Source: a virus. Taken from it: DNA of 34,790 nt. Below, one piece after another: positions 1-8,367 of the stretch (its first letter is position 1; every line of letters starts with the position of its first letter). The stretch covers positions 1-34,790 of IMG/VR virus record IMGVR_UViG_3300005618_000040, one strand, 5' to 3'. Below the pieces are notes generated by a model. The model made no database searches and was not told where the DNA came from. It was given only the letters and a program-made list of their open reading frames with translations. Made by a program: the position numbers and the translations under genes.

Positions 1-39
1 TGAGCGGGAAGAAGCGGAAGTTCCGCAAGTTCCCGCTCA
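1..39. terminator. Palindromic hairpin at the genome joint
   Basis: Bases 1-10 (TGAGCGGGAA) pair perfectly with 30-39, and an inner arm GCGGAA (14-19) pairs with TTCCGC (21-26). The hairpin lies between the gene that runs off the right end of the window (stop TGA at bases 1-3 if the genome is circular) and the convergent reversed gene at 45-284, so a bidirectional terminator is the simplest reading. Related palindromes occur at 19479, 24948 and 26153. Confidence 0.6.
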
Positions 40-44
40 TTCAG

Positions 45-284
45 CTAGCGAAGGCGAGCTAAAGCAGACGTGAGCATGATTGCGTATACACGCTCGCCGG
101 GAGTTTCGGGCGGGAATTCGGACATATCCATCGTGTCAAGCCATTTCTTGAACGCGGCGCGGTGCTCGGCGTCGCCGAGTACCCATTCAAGGGCCTGTAT
201 CCAGACCGTGTTACTGGCGGGGTCCGCGCCGCAAACAGTTTTCATGTGGTGCAGCGTCTTTTCAATCTCGGCTTTCGTACGCAT
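45..284 (-). CDS. Small hypothetical protein, reversed insert in the head-tail module
   Basis: This 79-residue protein has no family I recognise. It is soluble-looking and has one Cys and a Trp-rich middle (VWIQALEWVLG). It is the only reversed gene between the head-tail connector genes and the tail terminator gene, an arrangement typical of a 'moron', a gene added to a phage operon with its own signals. Its start codon lies 11 bases from the divergent start at 296. A TACGAT box (291-296, reverse strand) lies 6 bases before the ATG, with a TTGCAC box 17 bases further up, so the message may be leaderless. The hairpin at 1-39 would end it. That it is a gene is supported mainly by position and signals. 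Confidence 0.6.
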   Translation of the reverse strand: MRTKAEIEKTLHHMKTVCGADPASNTVWIQALEWVLGDAEHRAAFKKWLDTMDMSEFPPETPGERVYAIMLTSALARLR

Positions 285-319
285 CGGAGTATCGTATGCT
301 TCCGCTCTCTGAAGTGCAA
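285..319 (-). promoter_or_regulatory. Possible promoter of the reversed gene 45-284
   Basis: Read on the reverse strand, TTGCAC (319-314), a 17-base spacer and TACGAT (296-291) are followed by 6 bases and then the ATG at 284. The start of transcription would fall at the start codon, so no ribosome binding site would be transcribed. It lies inside the first codons of the tail terminator gene. Only box similarity supports it. Confidence 0.35.
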
Positions 320-679
320 ACGGCGATTTTTAACGCGCTCGTGCCGGCGCTCTTGCCGGTGCCGGTGCTCGATCACGCGGGGCCGAATCAGGTTTTCCCG
401 TACGTCACAATCGGCGAATCCATTTCGACCGAGATGGACACGCTCAACGAGCAGTCAATCGACATCGAAATGACCGTGCATGTGTGGAGCCGGCAGGACG
501 GCATGAAAGAGTGTCAGCAATTGATGACGGCCGCGAAAAACGCGCTCGATCGCCGCACATTTCCGGCCGCGGGCTTCCAGTGGGTTTCGACGATATGGAT
601 TTACGCGCAAACGTTGCGCGAACCGGACGGCATCACACGTCACGGCATTTTGCGTTTCAGGGTTCCGACGTTCCAATAA
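296..679 (+). CDS. Tail completion/terminator protein (DUF3168, gp17-like)
   Basis: This 127-residue protein looks like the DUF3168 tail-terminator family (HK97 gp10/SPP1 gp17 neighbourhood), which caps the tail tube and joins it to the head. Family-like features are the N-terminal helix (LSEVQTAIFNAL), the VFPYVTIGES strand, the EQSIDIEMTVHVWSR strand, and a second helix leading to a terminal strand (HGILRFRV). Length fits the family. A GGAG sits at 286-289 before the ATG. It immediately precedes the tail tube gene, the expected order. Identification is from sequence style and position, with no search run. Confidence 0.8.
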   Translation: MLPLSEVQTAIFNALVPALLPVPVLDHAGPNQVFPYVTIGESISTEMDTLNEQSIDIEMTVHVWSRQDGMKECQQLMTAAKNALDRRTFPAAGFQWVSTIWIYAQTLREPDGITRHGILRFRVPTFQ

Positions 680-701
680 AAAGAAAAGGGAGATTAAAAC
701 G

Positions 702-1316
702 ATGGCGAAATTTACAGGCAAGGGCGCAGAGATAAGCGTAAAGGGCGGCGGCGCAACGCCGGCGTATGTGGCGGTTGGGCAAGTCGCCGAAATCGGCAAT
801 ATCGACGTTTCGGCCGACGAAGTCGATGTAACGACGCTCGACGCCGGCGATTACCGCGACTATCTGCAGGGCTTCAAAGATCCTGGAGAATGTCAGCTTA
901 CGGTGCTGTTCGATCCGGCAATGGCCGATCAGGGCTCCGACCCGGATGGGCTTTTCGGGATTTTCACGAGCGGCGAAACGCGCGATTGGGTGATTAAGGT
1001 CAATTCCTCCGCGGCCGTCGGCGGCGAGTCGTTCCTATCGTTCAAGGGATTCATCCGCGATTGGAGTTTCGGGGCTCTCAATCCGGACGATCCGCAGGAA
1101 ATCCAGCCGACCATTCGCATTGTCGGGCCGATCACGATTGAGGATACGATGCCGTCGCTTACGACGCTCAGTGGACCTCCGGACGGCGGCGGCGATATCA
1201 AGCGGCGGGCGGAAGAAATCGCGCGGCGCCGTGCGGCGCTCGACGCCGAGGAAAAGCGGCTCAAGGCGAGCGCGTCGTACGTCGAACACGGCGCGGGTGA
1301 ATTGGTCGCCGCATGA
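702..1316 (+). CDS. Major tail tube protein
   Basis: This 204-residue protein is the subunit that polymerises into the tail tube. It has the typical start (MAKFTGKGAEISVKGGG...), a VGQVAEIGNIDVSADEVDVTTLD stretch characteristic of lambda gpV/HK97-like tube proteins (residues about 25-50), and beta-rich segments to about residue 150. A charged, probably helical tail (IKRRAEEIARRRAALDAEEKRLK, about 167-190) is extra to the compact fold and may be exposed on the tube or act in assembly. A strong AAGGGAG ribosome site lies upstream. It overlaps the next gene by ATGA at 1313-1316, so the two are probably coupled. Confidence 0.85.
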   Translation: MAKFTGKGAEISVKGGGATPAYVAVGQVAEIGNIDVSADEVDVTTLDAGDYRDYLQGFKDPGECQLTVLFDPAMADQGSDPDGLFGIFTSGETRDWVIKVNSSAAVGGESFLSFKGFIRDWSFGALNPDDPQEIQPTIRIVGPITIEDTMPSLTTLSGPPDGGGDIKRRAEEIARRRAALDAEEKRLKASASYVEHGAGELVAA

Positions 1317-1873
1317 TAGAAAACCTTGTCAATCCGGCCGTGCCGATCACGCTCGACGGCCAGGATTACATACTCCGGTATCGTGCAATGGCCTTTATCC
1401 AGTACGCGGCCGAATGCAAGGGCGACTTGCTGCACGATATCAGGCGTATGGGTACGAATCTGGCGACGTACGGCAAGCTCACGGCCGCACTCTCGGCCGC
1501 GGAATCCTCCGCGGCCGGTGAGCCGGCCGGCGAGCGGGCGCCCGCGGAGCCGGCGCCCGCGGCCGACGCATTCGCGACGCTCGGGCCGATTCTGGTAACG
1601 TTTCGCGATATCCTTTGGGCCGGTCTAATCGACGCGCAACCGATGATCGAGCGGGCCGAAGTCGCGCGCATGTTCGGCCTTAACGATTTTCCGCGGCTCA
1701 TGCCGCTGATTACCGACGCCGTGACGCGCGGGCTTCCGACGGGTGGCGCCGCGCGCCCTACGAAGCCGGCGCCGAAGCCAGCGGGCCGCAATTCACGCTT
1801 GACCAATGGGGGCGATTCTGGGCTCGCTGCCGGGACGCAAGCGGAATCGGGCTCGCCGAATTCAGCCGGCTAA
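1313..1873 (+). CDS. Tail assembly chaperone, short form (gpG-like)
   Basis: The gene encodes 186 residues between tube and tape measure, the place of lambda gpG, which coats the tape measure before tail tube assembly. Residues 1-60 hold the recognisable start (PAVPITLDGQDYILRYRAMAF), followed by an Ala/Pro/Glu-rich linker (about 65-90) and a helical segment (LGPILVTFRDILWAGLIDAQP). The last 45 residues are low-complexity and look like an out-of-frame tail. The -1 frame in the same stretch is open and protein-like, as expected if a minority of ribosomes shift frame to make the long form (see 1808-2154). Confidence 0.75.
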   Translation: MIENLVNPAVPITLDGQDYILRYRAMAFIQYAAECKGDLLHDIRRMGTNLATYGKLTAALSAAESSAAGEPAGERAPAEPAPAADAFATLGPILVTFRDILWAGLIDAQPMIERAEVARMFGLNDFPRLMPLITDAVTRGLPTGGAARPTKPAPKPAGRNSRLTNGGDSGLAAGTQAESGSPNSAG

Positions 1874-2154
1874 CACTTCGCGAGCTCTCGTATCTGGTAG
1901 ACGCGCGGCGGGCTCGCGAATCTCTCACCGATTGGCAGACGGCGCGTATCGTTGCGATGGTCGCGGCCGTTAACAGCAAGAGCCGCAAGTACGATCCGGT
2001 GCGTTACATGCTAAACGGCGCCGAGCTCAAGCGCGAGGCGCGCGAGGCGAGCGTAAAGCGGATGCCGACGGGCGAAGAATTGTTATCGCAAATGCGGCGG
2101 CTCGGCGTGCGGATAATCGACAAACGGCAAGGGGCAAAAGATGGGCGGAATTAG
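1808..2154 (+). CDS. Tail assembly chaperone frameshift extension (gpT-like)
   Basis: The -1 frame relative to the upstream chaperone is open through this stretch to the stop at 2152. It reads GRFWARCRDASGI, then LTLRELSYLVDARR, then an Arg/Lys-rich end. The helix resembling gpT of lambda-type chaperones (LTLRELSYLVDARR) begins at about 1873, well before the first ATG in this frame at 1957, so an ATG start would cut the domain. I infer a GT-type fusion made by programmed -1 frameshifting. TGGGGGC at 1807-1813 is the best slippery candidate but not a perfect X-XXY-YYZ heptamer, so the exact site could lie anywhere from about 1735 to 1870. It overlaps the tape measure start by 14 bases. Confidence 0.65.
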
Positions 2155-5100
2155 CGGAAGCGGGCTCAGTCTCGGCACACTCTCGATCACGATACAGGCG
2201 TCGGTTGATCAAGCTCTTGCCGCGTTCCAGAAATTCGGCACCGACGTCGGCGCCGTAATCGACGATCAGAAAGCGAAATGGGAGGGACTGAAGACGGCGG
2301 GCGAGTCCATGAGCTCGATCGGGCAAACGCTCGCGCTCGGTATCACGGCGCCTATCGTCGCGATCGCCGGCGCGAGCGCGGCGGCCGCGGCCGGGTTTGA
2401 GCAGAGCATGAATAAAGTCGTTGCCGTGAGCGGGGCAACGGGTGTTGAGCTTGAAGCGTTGAAGGCGCAGGCAATGCAGTTAGGCGCCGATACGAAGTAC
2501 TCCGCGAAAGAAGCGGCCGACGGTATGGGCGATCTTGCCGCGGCCGGTCTTACGACGGGCCAGGTCATGGCGGCGATGCCGGGCGTACTCGATCTTGCCG
2601 CGGCCGGCACGCTCGCCGTATCGCGTGCGGCCGAAGTCACTACCGACACGCTCGGGCAGTTCGGGCTCGCGGCGAGCTCGGCCGGCCATGTCGCCGACGT
2701 TTTCGCCGTTGGTGCCGGCGCCGCGTCCATGAATGCCGAGCAGTTGGCGCAATCCATGAAGCTGGTAGGGCCGGTTGCGAATCTCGCCGGCATGAGCCTG
2801 GAACAGACGACGACGGCGATTGCTTTACTTGCCGGCGCCGGCATCAAGGCGACGGAAGCCGGTACGGGGCTCCGCGGCGTACTGGCGGCGCTCGAATCGC
2901 CATCGAAAAAGGCACAAACCGCGCTTGACGCGCTCGGCGTGAGCACAAAAGACGTTCACGGCAATCTGCTACCGCTTGACCAAATCATGCTGCAGATGAA
3001 AGAATCCGGCGCGAGCGCGGCCGATATGTTCAAGATATTCGGCCGTGAGAGCTCGGCCGCGGCTGCGGGCTTGATGAACACGGCGGGGCCGGCGTGGGCG
3101 GCGATGACGGCCGAGATAAACAACTCCGAAGGCGCCGCGAAGAAGATGGCCGAAACGCTCAATACGGGCATGGCGGGCGCGTTTGAGCAGTTCAAGGGCT
3201 CGATTGAAACGGCCGGCATCGCGCTCGGTACGAAGCTGGAACCTGTGATCATGTCGATTCTCGAAATCGGCACGAAGCTGGTAAACGATTTTCTATTGCC
3301 GGCGATCGAGTGGTTCGGCAATCTGCCGGCGCCGGTGCAGGCGTTTATCGGCGTGTTGATTGCGGCGGCGGCGGCGATCGGGCCGGTGTTGTTGGTCGCG
3401 GGGCAACTGGCGGTTGCCATTGCCGCGATCGGGCCGGCACTTACGGCGCTCGGCGTCACGTTGACGGTATCGGTCGGCGCCTTGCTCGGGTGGGCCGTCG
3501 CGATCGCCGCGGGGCTCGCCGCGCTCGTGGCGCTCGGCGTTTGGGTCAACAGTAATTGGTACGGCATCATGGGGGCGATTGAGGCGGGCGTGAACAGCGT
3601 CGTCACTAAGCTCATGGAGTTTGTGGGCTTAATGCAAAAGATCGTTCCGGCGTCAAGCGCGGCCGGCATTGCGTTAAAAGATGCCGCGCAAGGGCTATCG
3701 AAGTACAGCGACGAACTGAAGTTCGGCGCGCAACGCCACAAGATGATGCAGGACGAGTCCGACGCGACGGCCGCGGCGCATAAAAAAGCCGCGGAAGAAG
3801 CGAAAAAGGCGGGCACGGCGCACAAAGAGTTAGGCGCCGAGTTAGTCAAAGTCAAGACGGCGCATGGCAAGGTGGGCGCCGCGGCGAGCGATGCGGCCGA
3901 CGATCATAAAAAGCTGAAGAAAGCGGTAACGGAAACCGAAGATAAGTTTAAGACTTACAATACGGAAACCGAACTGCTCAACGCAAAAGCCGCGATATTG
4001 AGCGCGACGCATAAGAAGTTGATTACCGATCTTGCCGCGGCGCAACTCGCGGCCGAGACGATGGGGCAAAAGCTCGAAAGCGGGCTCGGGCCGGCGCTCG
4101 ACGCGACGAAAGATAGCACGTCAAAGTTAGTCGCGCACTTCGACACGCTCGGCACGAACAGCTTGCCGACGGTGCTAGGCAAGCTCGGCGACTTGAAAAT
4201 GAAGATTGATCCGGCTACCGGGTCAATCGACGCAATGAATCAGGGCTTGAAAGACTTAGGCATCACGTCCGCGGCGAAGTTCACGCAGATAGCGGCCGAC
4301 GCGCAAACGGCGTACGACAAAGTAATCGCGGCGCCTGAAGCGACGCAATGGGAAAAAGATAGCGCGTTGCTCAAGTTGTTGGAAGCGCAACGGCAAAAGA
4401 TGATTGCGAACGGGCAAGAGATACCGGCGCTCATGGATCAGCAAATGACCGATCTTAAGGGTAAGATCGACGGCAAGGCGCCCGAAATCAAAGGCGCGTT
4501 TGACGGGATGATGAGCTCGGTTTCGACCGTGATCACGAATTTCGCGCAGGACATTTCCAAATCGCTTTGGGAGGGCGATACGTCATGGGGCGAGAAGGGA
4601 AAAAAGCTCCTAACGTCGCTCGGCGAAGCCGTCACGAGCTCTTTTATTGAGCCGGCCGCGAAAGCAATCTCGGCATTCATCGCGAAAGAGCTCGCCGACT
4701 TGCTCGGAGCGAAGGGGTTCGGCGGGCTGCTCGATCTGGTAAAAGATATCGGCGCGAAAATCGCCGGCATCTTCACGAGCGCGGCGCCGTCGGTGCCTTC
4801 CAGCGTGCCGGGAATTCCGAATGTCGGTTTGCCGGGGCCTTCGCCACCATCGGGCGGCTCGCCGTCGAGCTCCGCGGGCGCCGCGCTCGGCGCAGGACTT
4901 TCCGGTATCGTGGGGATGATATCGGGCGTGGTGAGCGCGATCAGCGGAGTTATCAGTAACTTCCAGTTCGCGGCGATGAATAAGTCGCTCGATATCATCG
5001 TCAAACACACGCTGCAAACGGCTAACGATCTGTTCAATTTGCGGCGCGACGACTGGGACCGGCACGCCGAGTACGCGCTCTGGAAGGACGATTATCTTTC

Positions 5101-5398
5101 CGCATTTTGGGGCATTCAGGGCAACACCGGAACGGCCGTTGCTTCCCTGCAGGCGATCGAGCAGCATTCGTACACGGCGTCGGCGACGCTCGGCGATATG
5201 TTGACCGATATGCGCTCGGCGGGGCCGTCAACGGCGTCGTTCATGTCGCAGGTTACGCAACTACTCCATAGCATGGCCGGCAAGCTCGATATCATCGCCG
5301 CGGGCTCGCAGATGACGATGAACCTGTACGGGACGGACCCGTCGCTAGTCGCCGGCAAAATCGGAATGCAAATGCGGTTGCAGGGGGCGAGCTCTTGA
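2141..5398 (+). CDS. Tape measure protein
   Basis: This 1085-residue protein sets tail length and passes into the host envelope during DNA injection. Residues about 60-290 form the conserved tape-measure core (TIGR01760/PhageMin_Tail style): GITAPIVAIAG, FEQSMNKVVAVSGA, YSAKEAADGMGDLAAAGLTTGQ, then MSLEQTTTAIALLAGAGIKATEAGTGLRG. Residues about 395-468 are a long hydrophobic stretch with several possible membrane segments. A Lys/Ala-rich helical region follows (about 525-640). Residues about 880-925 are Gly/Ser/Pro-rich, followed by a hydrophobic helix. An AAGGGGC site precedes the ATG. It is the largest of the core tail genes and follows the chaperones as expected. Confidence 0.92.
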   Translation: MGGISGSGLSLGTLSITIQASVDQALAAFQKFGTDVGAVIDDQKAKWEGLKTAGESMSSIGQTLALGITAPIVAIAGASAAAAAGFEQSMNKVVAVSGATGVELEALKAQAMQLGADTKYSAKEAADGMGDLAAAGLTTGQVMAAMPGVLDLAAAGTLAVSRAAEVTTDTLGQFGLAASSAGHVADVFAVGAGAASMNAEQLAQSMKLVGPVANLAGMSLEQTTTAIALLAGAGIKATEAGTGLRGVLAALESPSKKAQTALDALGVSTKDVHGNLLPLDQIMLQMKESGASAADMFKIFGRESSAAAAGLMNTAGPAWAAMTAEINNSEGAAKKMAETLNTGMAGAFEQFKGSIETAGIALGTKLEPVIMSILEIGTKLVNDFLLPAIEWFGNLPAPVQAFIGVLIAAAAAIGPVLLVAGQLAVAIAAIGPALTALGVTLTVSVGALLGWAVAIAAGLAALVALGVWVNSNWYGIMGAIEAGVNSVVTKLMEFVGLMQKIVPASSAAGIALKDAAQGLSKYSDELKFGAQRHKMMQDESDATAAAHKKAAEEAKKAGTAHKELGAELVKVKTAHGKVGAAASDAADDHKKLKKAVTETEDKFKTYNTETELLNAKAAILSATHKKLITDLAAAQLAAETMGQKLESGLGPALDATKDSTSKLVAHFDTLGTNSLPTVLGKLGDLKMKIDPATGSIDAMNQGLKDLGITSAAKFTQIAADAQTAYDKVIAAPEATQWEKDSALLKLLEAQRQKMIANGQEIPALMDQQMTDLKGKIDGKAPEIKGAFDGMMSSVSTVITNFAQDISKSLWEGDTSWGEKGKKLLTSLGEAVTSSFIEPAAKAISAFIAKELADLLGAKGFGGLLDLVKDIGAKIAGIFTSAAPSVPSSVPGIPNVGLPGPSPPSGGSPSSSAGAALGAGLSGIVGMISGVVSAISGVISNFQFAAMNKSLDIIVKHTLQTANDLFNLRRDDWDRHAEYALWKDDYLSAFWGIQGNTGTAVASLQAIEQHSYTASATLGDMLTDMRSAGPSTASFMSQVTQLLHSMAGKLDIIAAGSQMTMNLYGTDPSLVAGKIGMQMRLQGASS

Positions 5399-8016
5399 GG
5401 CTTCGCGCGTCCGTCGAAGGCTTCGACCTTTCGGATGTGGCGCTCGTGGAAGGCGCCACCATCCAGCAGGATTCGACGCAAGGGATATCGACGGCCGAAA
5501 TCACGCTCTTTCAGCGGTACGGCGAAGCTCGGTACGATCACGCCGAGTACAATCACGCGGCGTTTATGTATGCGTGGGAGGTTACCGAGTGGCAGGAGCT
5601 CGAGCTTTGGGACGCCGACACCGGCGCGATCCAGTTCGCCGGGTTCATCCTCGCGATTGACCGCGAGCTTGACGGGCCGAACGTTCGCGTCACGCTGCAC
5701 GCGAGCGACTGGGGAATCCTGTTTGAGCGGACGTTGATTACGCAGAGTTGGCCGGATGGCACGCCGGATTCAACCGTGATCGCCGATTGCGTCGCGAAGG
5801 TGCCGGGGCTATCGCTCGGTACGGTCGTTACGCTCACGGCGAACCTTGGGCTAATCGAGGCGAAAGATCAACGAATCCGCGACGTGCTCGACAACGTTTG
5901 CCAGTTGATCGGCGCCGAGTGGAATGTCAGTTATGACGGCAAGGTGAACTATTACGAGTCGGGCTCGATCGTTGCGCCGTTCGCCTTGTCCGATCGGCCG
6001 AACCACACGACGACTCAACCGTATCAGCTCGACAACTACAGCCGGGATTTTTCGGACGCGGCAAACCGGGTGCTCGTGCTCGGGTCGGTGCTCGAATCGG
6101 GCGAAGTGCGCGCGACGGCCGACGACGCGGCGAGCCAGCAGCAGTACGGGGTGCTCTCGGTTACGTTGGTCGATCGCAATATCGGGGATGCGACGACGGC
6201 CGCGCTGTGGGCCGAAACCGAGGTTGCCGTACGATCGCAACCGAAATACACGATTGAGGCGTCGGTGTTTGTTCCGGGGCTCGCCCGCGGGATGACGGTA
6301 TCGGTCGAAGCCTGGAAATACGGCCTCGCCGCGTCGCTTATTCTGCGGTCGCTCTCGCTTGTGATCATGGCGCCCGATCGCGAGCGGGCGGGCGGCGCGG
6401 GGCACAAGCTCAAATACTCGGCGACGCTCGGAAGCCGGCCACCGGATTTGGTGTACACGTTGCGCCGGATGCAACGCCGGCCGGTGCAATCGACCGCGGC
6501 GCCGGCCGCGCCGATCGCGCCGGGTTCGATCGAGCCGGGGGACTTCGCCGCGGGAATCGAGCCGGTACACGTCGTCGATCACAAGCCGGCCGGCGCGGAA
6601 TGGGCGCTCTACTCGCCAACCGCCGTATTTTTGTACACGGTTGACCGGAAGCTCTACCGGCGAACGGGCGACGACTGGACGGCCGTGGTGCCTACCGCCG
6701 ATCTGGAAGGGCAACTGCAAACCCCTCAGTTCGCGCCTGGAAGCGTTACAAGCGTGGTACTCGGCGACGGGGCGGTAATCAGTGCCAAAATTCCAATGGG
6801 CGCGATCACGGCGCCTAAGATCGCGGTTGCGGCCGTCACGGTAAGCGCGATCGCCGACGGCGCCGTCACGACGGCGAAGATTCCGGACGGGGCGATACAG
6901 GCGCCGAAGCTCGCGGCGAGCTCGGTTACGGCAAATGCGATCGCGGCAAATGCGATCGCCGCGAGCAGCATTCAGGCGGGCGCCGTCACTGCAAACGCGC
7001 TCGCGGCGAATTCGGTCACGGCCGGCGCGATCGCGGCCGACGCAATCACGGCAAACGCGATCGCCGCGGGCGCGATCACGGCGAGCGAGCTCGCGGCCGG
7101 CGCGGTCACGGCGAACGCGATCGCGGCAAATGCGGTTACGGCATTGGCGATCGCCGCAAACAGCGTCACGGCGCAAGCACTCGCCGCGAATTCCGTCGTT
7201 GCCGGCAAGATTGCGGCTCTTGCAGTGACGGCCGGCAACCTCGCGGCCGATTCGGTCACGGCCGGCACGATCGCCGCGGGCGTCGTCGTCTCGGCGTCGA
7301 TCGCCGCGGGCGCGATCACGTCGGACAAGATACAGGCCGGCGCGATCACGGCCGACAAAATACAGGCCGGCTCGATCACGTCGGATAAAATCTCGGGCGT
7401 CGAATTCGCAGTAGGGTACGGCGCCAACAAGCCGGGGAGGGTCGGCGTCTACAACACGGCGAATCTGCTCGTTGCCTTGCTCGGCGATATGGGCGGCGCC
7501 GGGATGCCCGCGAATACCTATTTCGGGGTGTGGGCGAAGCTCGCCGCGTTTGGCGGGGCGGGCTACAACGATGCCGCGGTCTATACCGACACGGCCGGGA
7601 ATCTGTTTATCCGGCAAACGTCGTTCACGATCACCGGCGCCACCGGCTCGCCGGCCGCGGGGAGCTCGATTACTTCCAGTCCGACGACGTACGACGCCAC
7701 ATACGGGTCGATCGAGTGGCGGGTGAGCAAGCCGGCCGACTCTACGACGTCGCTTGTGAGCCGCGGTCTGGTGCTCCGCGGGTCAAGCGGCAACATTGCC
7801 GGCGCCTTCGTCCGATCGCCGACGACGGGGCACGAGAATGCTAGCGAGCTCGTGCTCAACAACAATTCGGGCGGGCTCACAATTTTTCTCGACGGGTTCG
7901 CCGGGCAAGTGCGCGCGGCGAGTTTCGCCGTCACCGGCAATACGAGTTTTACCGGATCGGTTCCGGCCGGCCGCGGCCTTACGGTCGTTAGCGGCCTGAT
8001 TACAGGTTACGTATAA
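5395..8016 (+). CDS. Tail-tip hub-like protein fused to a repeat-rich fibre
   Basis: This 873-residue protein starts with TTG at 5395, overlapping the tape measure stop (TTGA) behind a GGGGG ribosome site. Residues 1 to about 360 look like a baseplate-hub/tail-tip domain of the gp27/Tal type: a beta-rich start, then IRDVLDNVCQLIGAEWNVSYDGKV (about 160-185) and a VPGLARGMTVSVE segment. Residues about 385-440 resemble a short exposed module. Residues about 450-668 are roughly twenty decapeptide repeats, (A/S)(V/I)TAxxIAAx, likely a trimeric rod. The last 200 residues are a Gly/Ser/Thr-rich globular tip, probably for surface binding. The hub assignment is inference. The repeat rod is seen directly. 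Confidence 0.75.
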   Translation: MRLRASVEGFDLSDVALVEGATIQQDSTQGISTAEITLFQRYGEARYDHAEYNHAAFMYAWEVTEWQELELWDADTGAIQFAGFILAIDRELDGPNVRVTLHASDWGILFERTLITQSWPDGTPDSTVIADCVAKVPGLSLGTVVTLTANLGLIEAKDQRIRDVLDNVCQLIGAEWNVSYDGKVNYYESGSIVAPFALSDRPNHTTTQPYQLDNYSRDFSDAANRVLVLGSVLESGEVRATADDAASQQQYGVLSVTLVDRNIGDATTAALWAETEVAVRSQPKYTIEASVFVPGLARGMTVSVEAWKYGLAASLILRSLSLVIMAPDRERAGGAGHKLKYSATLGSRPPDLVYTLRRMQRRPVQSTAAPAAPIAPGSIEPGDFAAGIEPVHVVDHKPAGAEWALYSPTAVFLYTVDRKLYRRTGDDWTAVVPTADLEGQLQTPQFAPGSVTSVVLGDGAVISAKIPMGAITAPKIAVAAVTVSAIADGAVTTAKIPDGAIQAPKLAASSVTANAIAANAIAASSIQAGAVTANALAANSVTAGAIAADAITANAIAAGAITASELAAGAVTANAIAANAVTALAIAANSVTAQALAANSVVAGKIAALAVTAGNLAADSVTAGTIAAGVVVSASIAAGAITSDKIQAGAITADKIQAGSITSDKISGVEFAVGYGANKPGRVGVYNTANLLVALLGDMGGAGMPANTYFGVWAKLAAFGGAGYNDAAVYTDTAGNLFIRQTSFTITGATGSPAAGSSITSSPTTYDATYGSIEWRVSKPADSTTSLVSRGLVLRGSSGNIAGAFVRSPTTGHENASELVLNNNSGGLTIFLDGFAGQVRAASFAVTGNTSFTGSVPAGRGLTVVSGLITGYV
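6742..7398 (+). repeat. Decapeptide-coding tandem repeats (about 30 bp units)
   Basis: In-frame degenerate repeats encode units such as AITANAIAAG, AVTANAIAAN, SVTAGTIAAG and AITADKIQAG. The DNA units share GCGATC and CACGGC words about every 30 bases and differ mostly by substitutions, not length, so units have probably been gained and lost by recombination. The repeat belongs to the fibre rod of the gene at 5395-8016. Confidence 0.9.
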
Positions 8017-8025
8017 GGGGGCAGT

Positions 8026-8367
8026 ATGAAATTTGAACACACGTTGTCGCCGGCCGCGGTGCAGGTTTTCCGCGCGGGAGTTGAAGAATTGAATAAGCAG
8101 CGGCTCGAATATCTCCGCGCGCTCGGGCTTGCGAAAGAAACCGAGATGCGCTCGGCGACTCTGCAGGAGACTTTATCGCAGCAAGTCACCGTGATTCAGC
8201 AGATGGAGGGTTTGCCCGTGCCGCTCACGCCGTACCAGTTGAACGCCGACTGTACGAAGCTCGTGGGCGAAGTCGCCGACAAACCGGCCGCGGCGCCGGC
8301 GCCCGCGATCGTCACGCCGGCCGAACCGGGAAACGTGACGCTGATTAACGGGGCCGATCATGTCTGA
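8026..8367 (+). CDS. Small hypothetical protein between the two fibre genes
   Basis: This 113-residue protein is not recognised. Residues 1-60 are predicted helical and charged (LSPAAVQVFRAGVEELNKQRLEYLRAL, then LQETLSQQVTVIQQM), possibly a coiled coil. Residues 80-105 are Ala/Pro-rich. The gene follows the tail-tip gene by 9 bases behind AAGGGGG and overlaps the next fibre gene by 8 bases, so it is co-translated with fibre genes. A fibre assembly or attachment role is possible from position only. Confidence 0.65.
   Translation: MKFEHTLSPAAVQVFRAGVEELNKQRLEYLRALGLAKETEMRSATLQETLSQQVTVIQQMEGLPVPLTPYQLNADCTKLVGEVADKPAAAPAPAIVTPAEPGNVTLINGADHV

Noticed and set aside
6742-7398. CRISPR-like array
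   Set aside because: The units are contiguous, in frame and encode a regular decapeptide; there are no unique spacers.
5851-7617. A 588-codon open frame on the reverse strand under the tail-tip gene
   Set aside because: It is Arg-rich mirror coding of the repeat region, has no domain or ribosome site, and opposes a clear structural gene.
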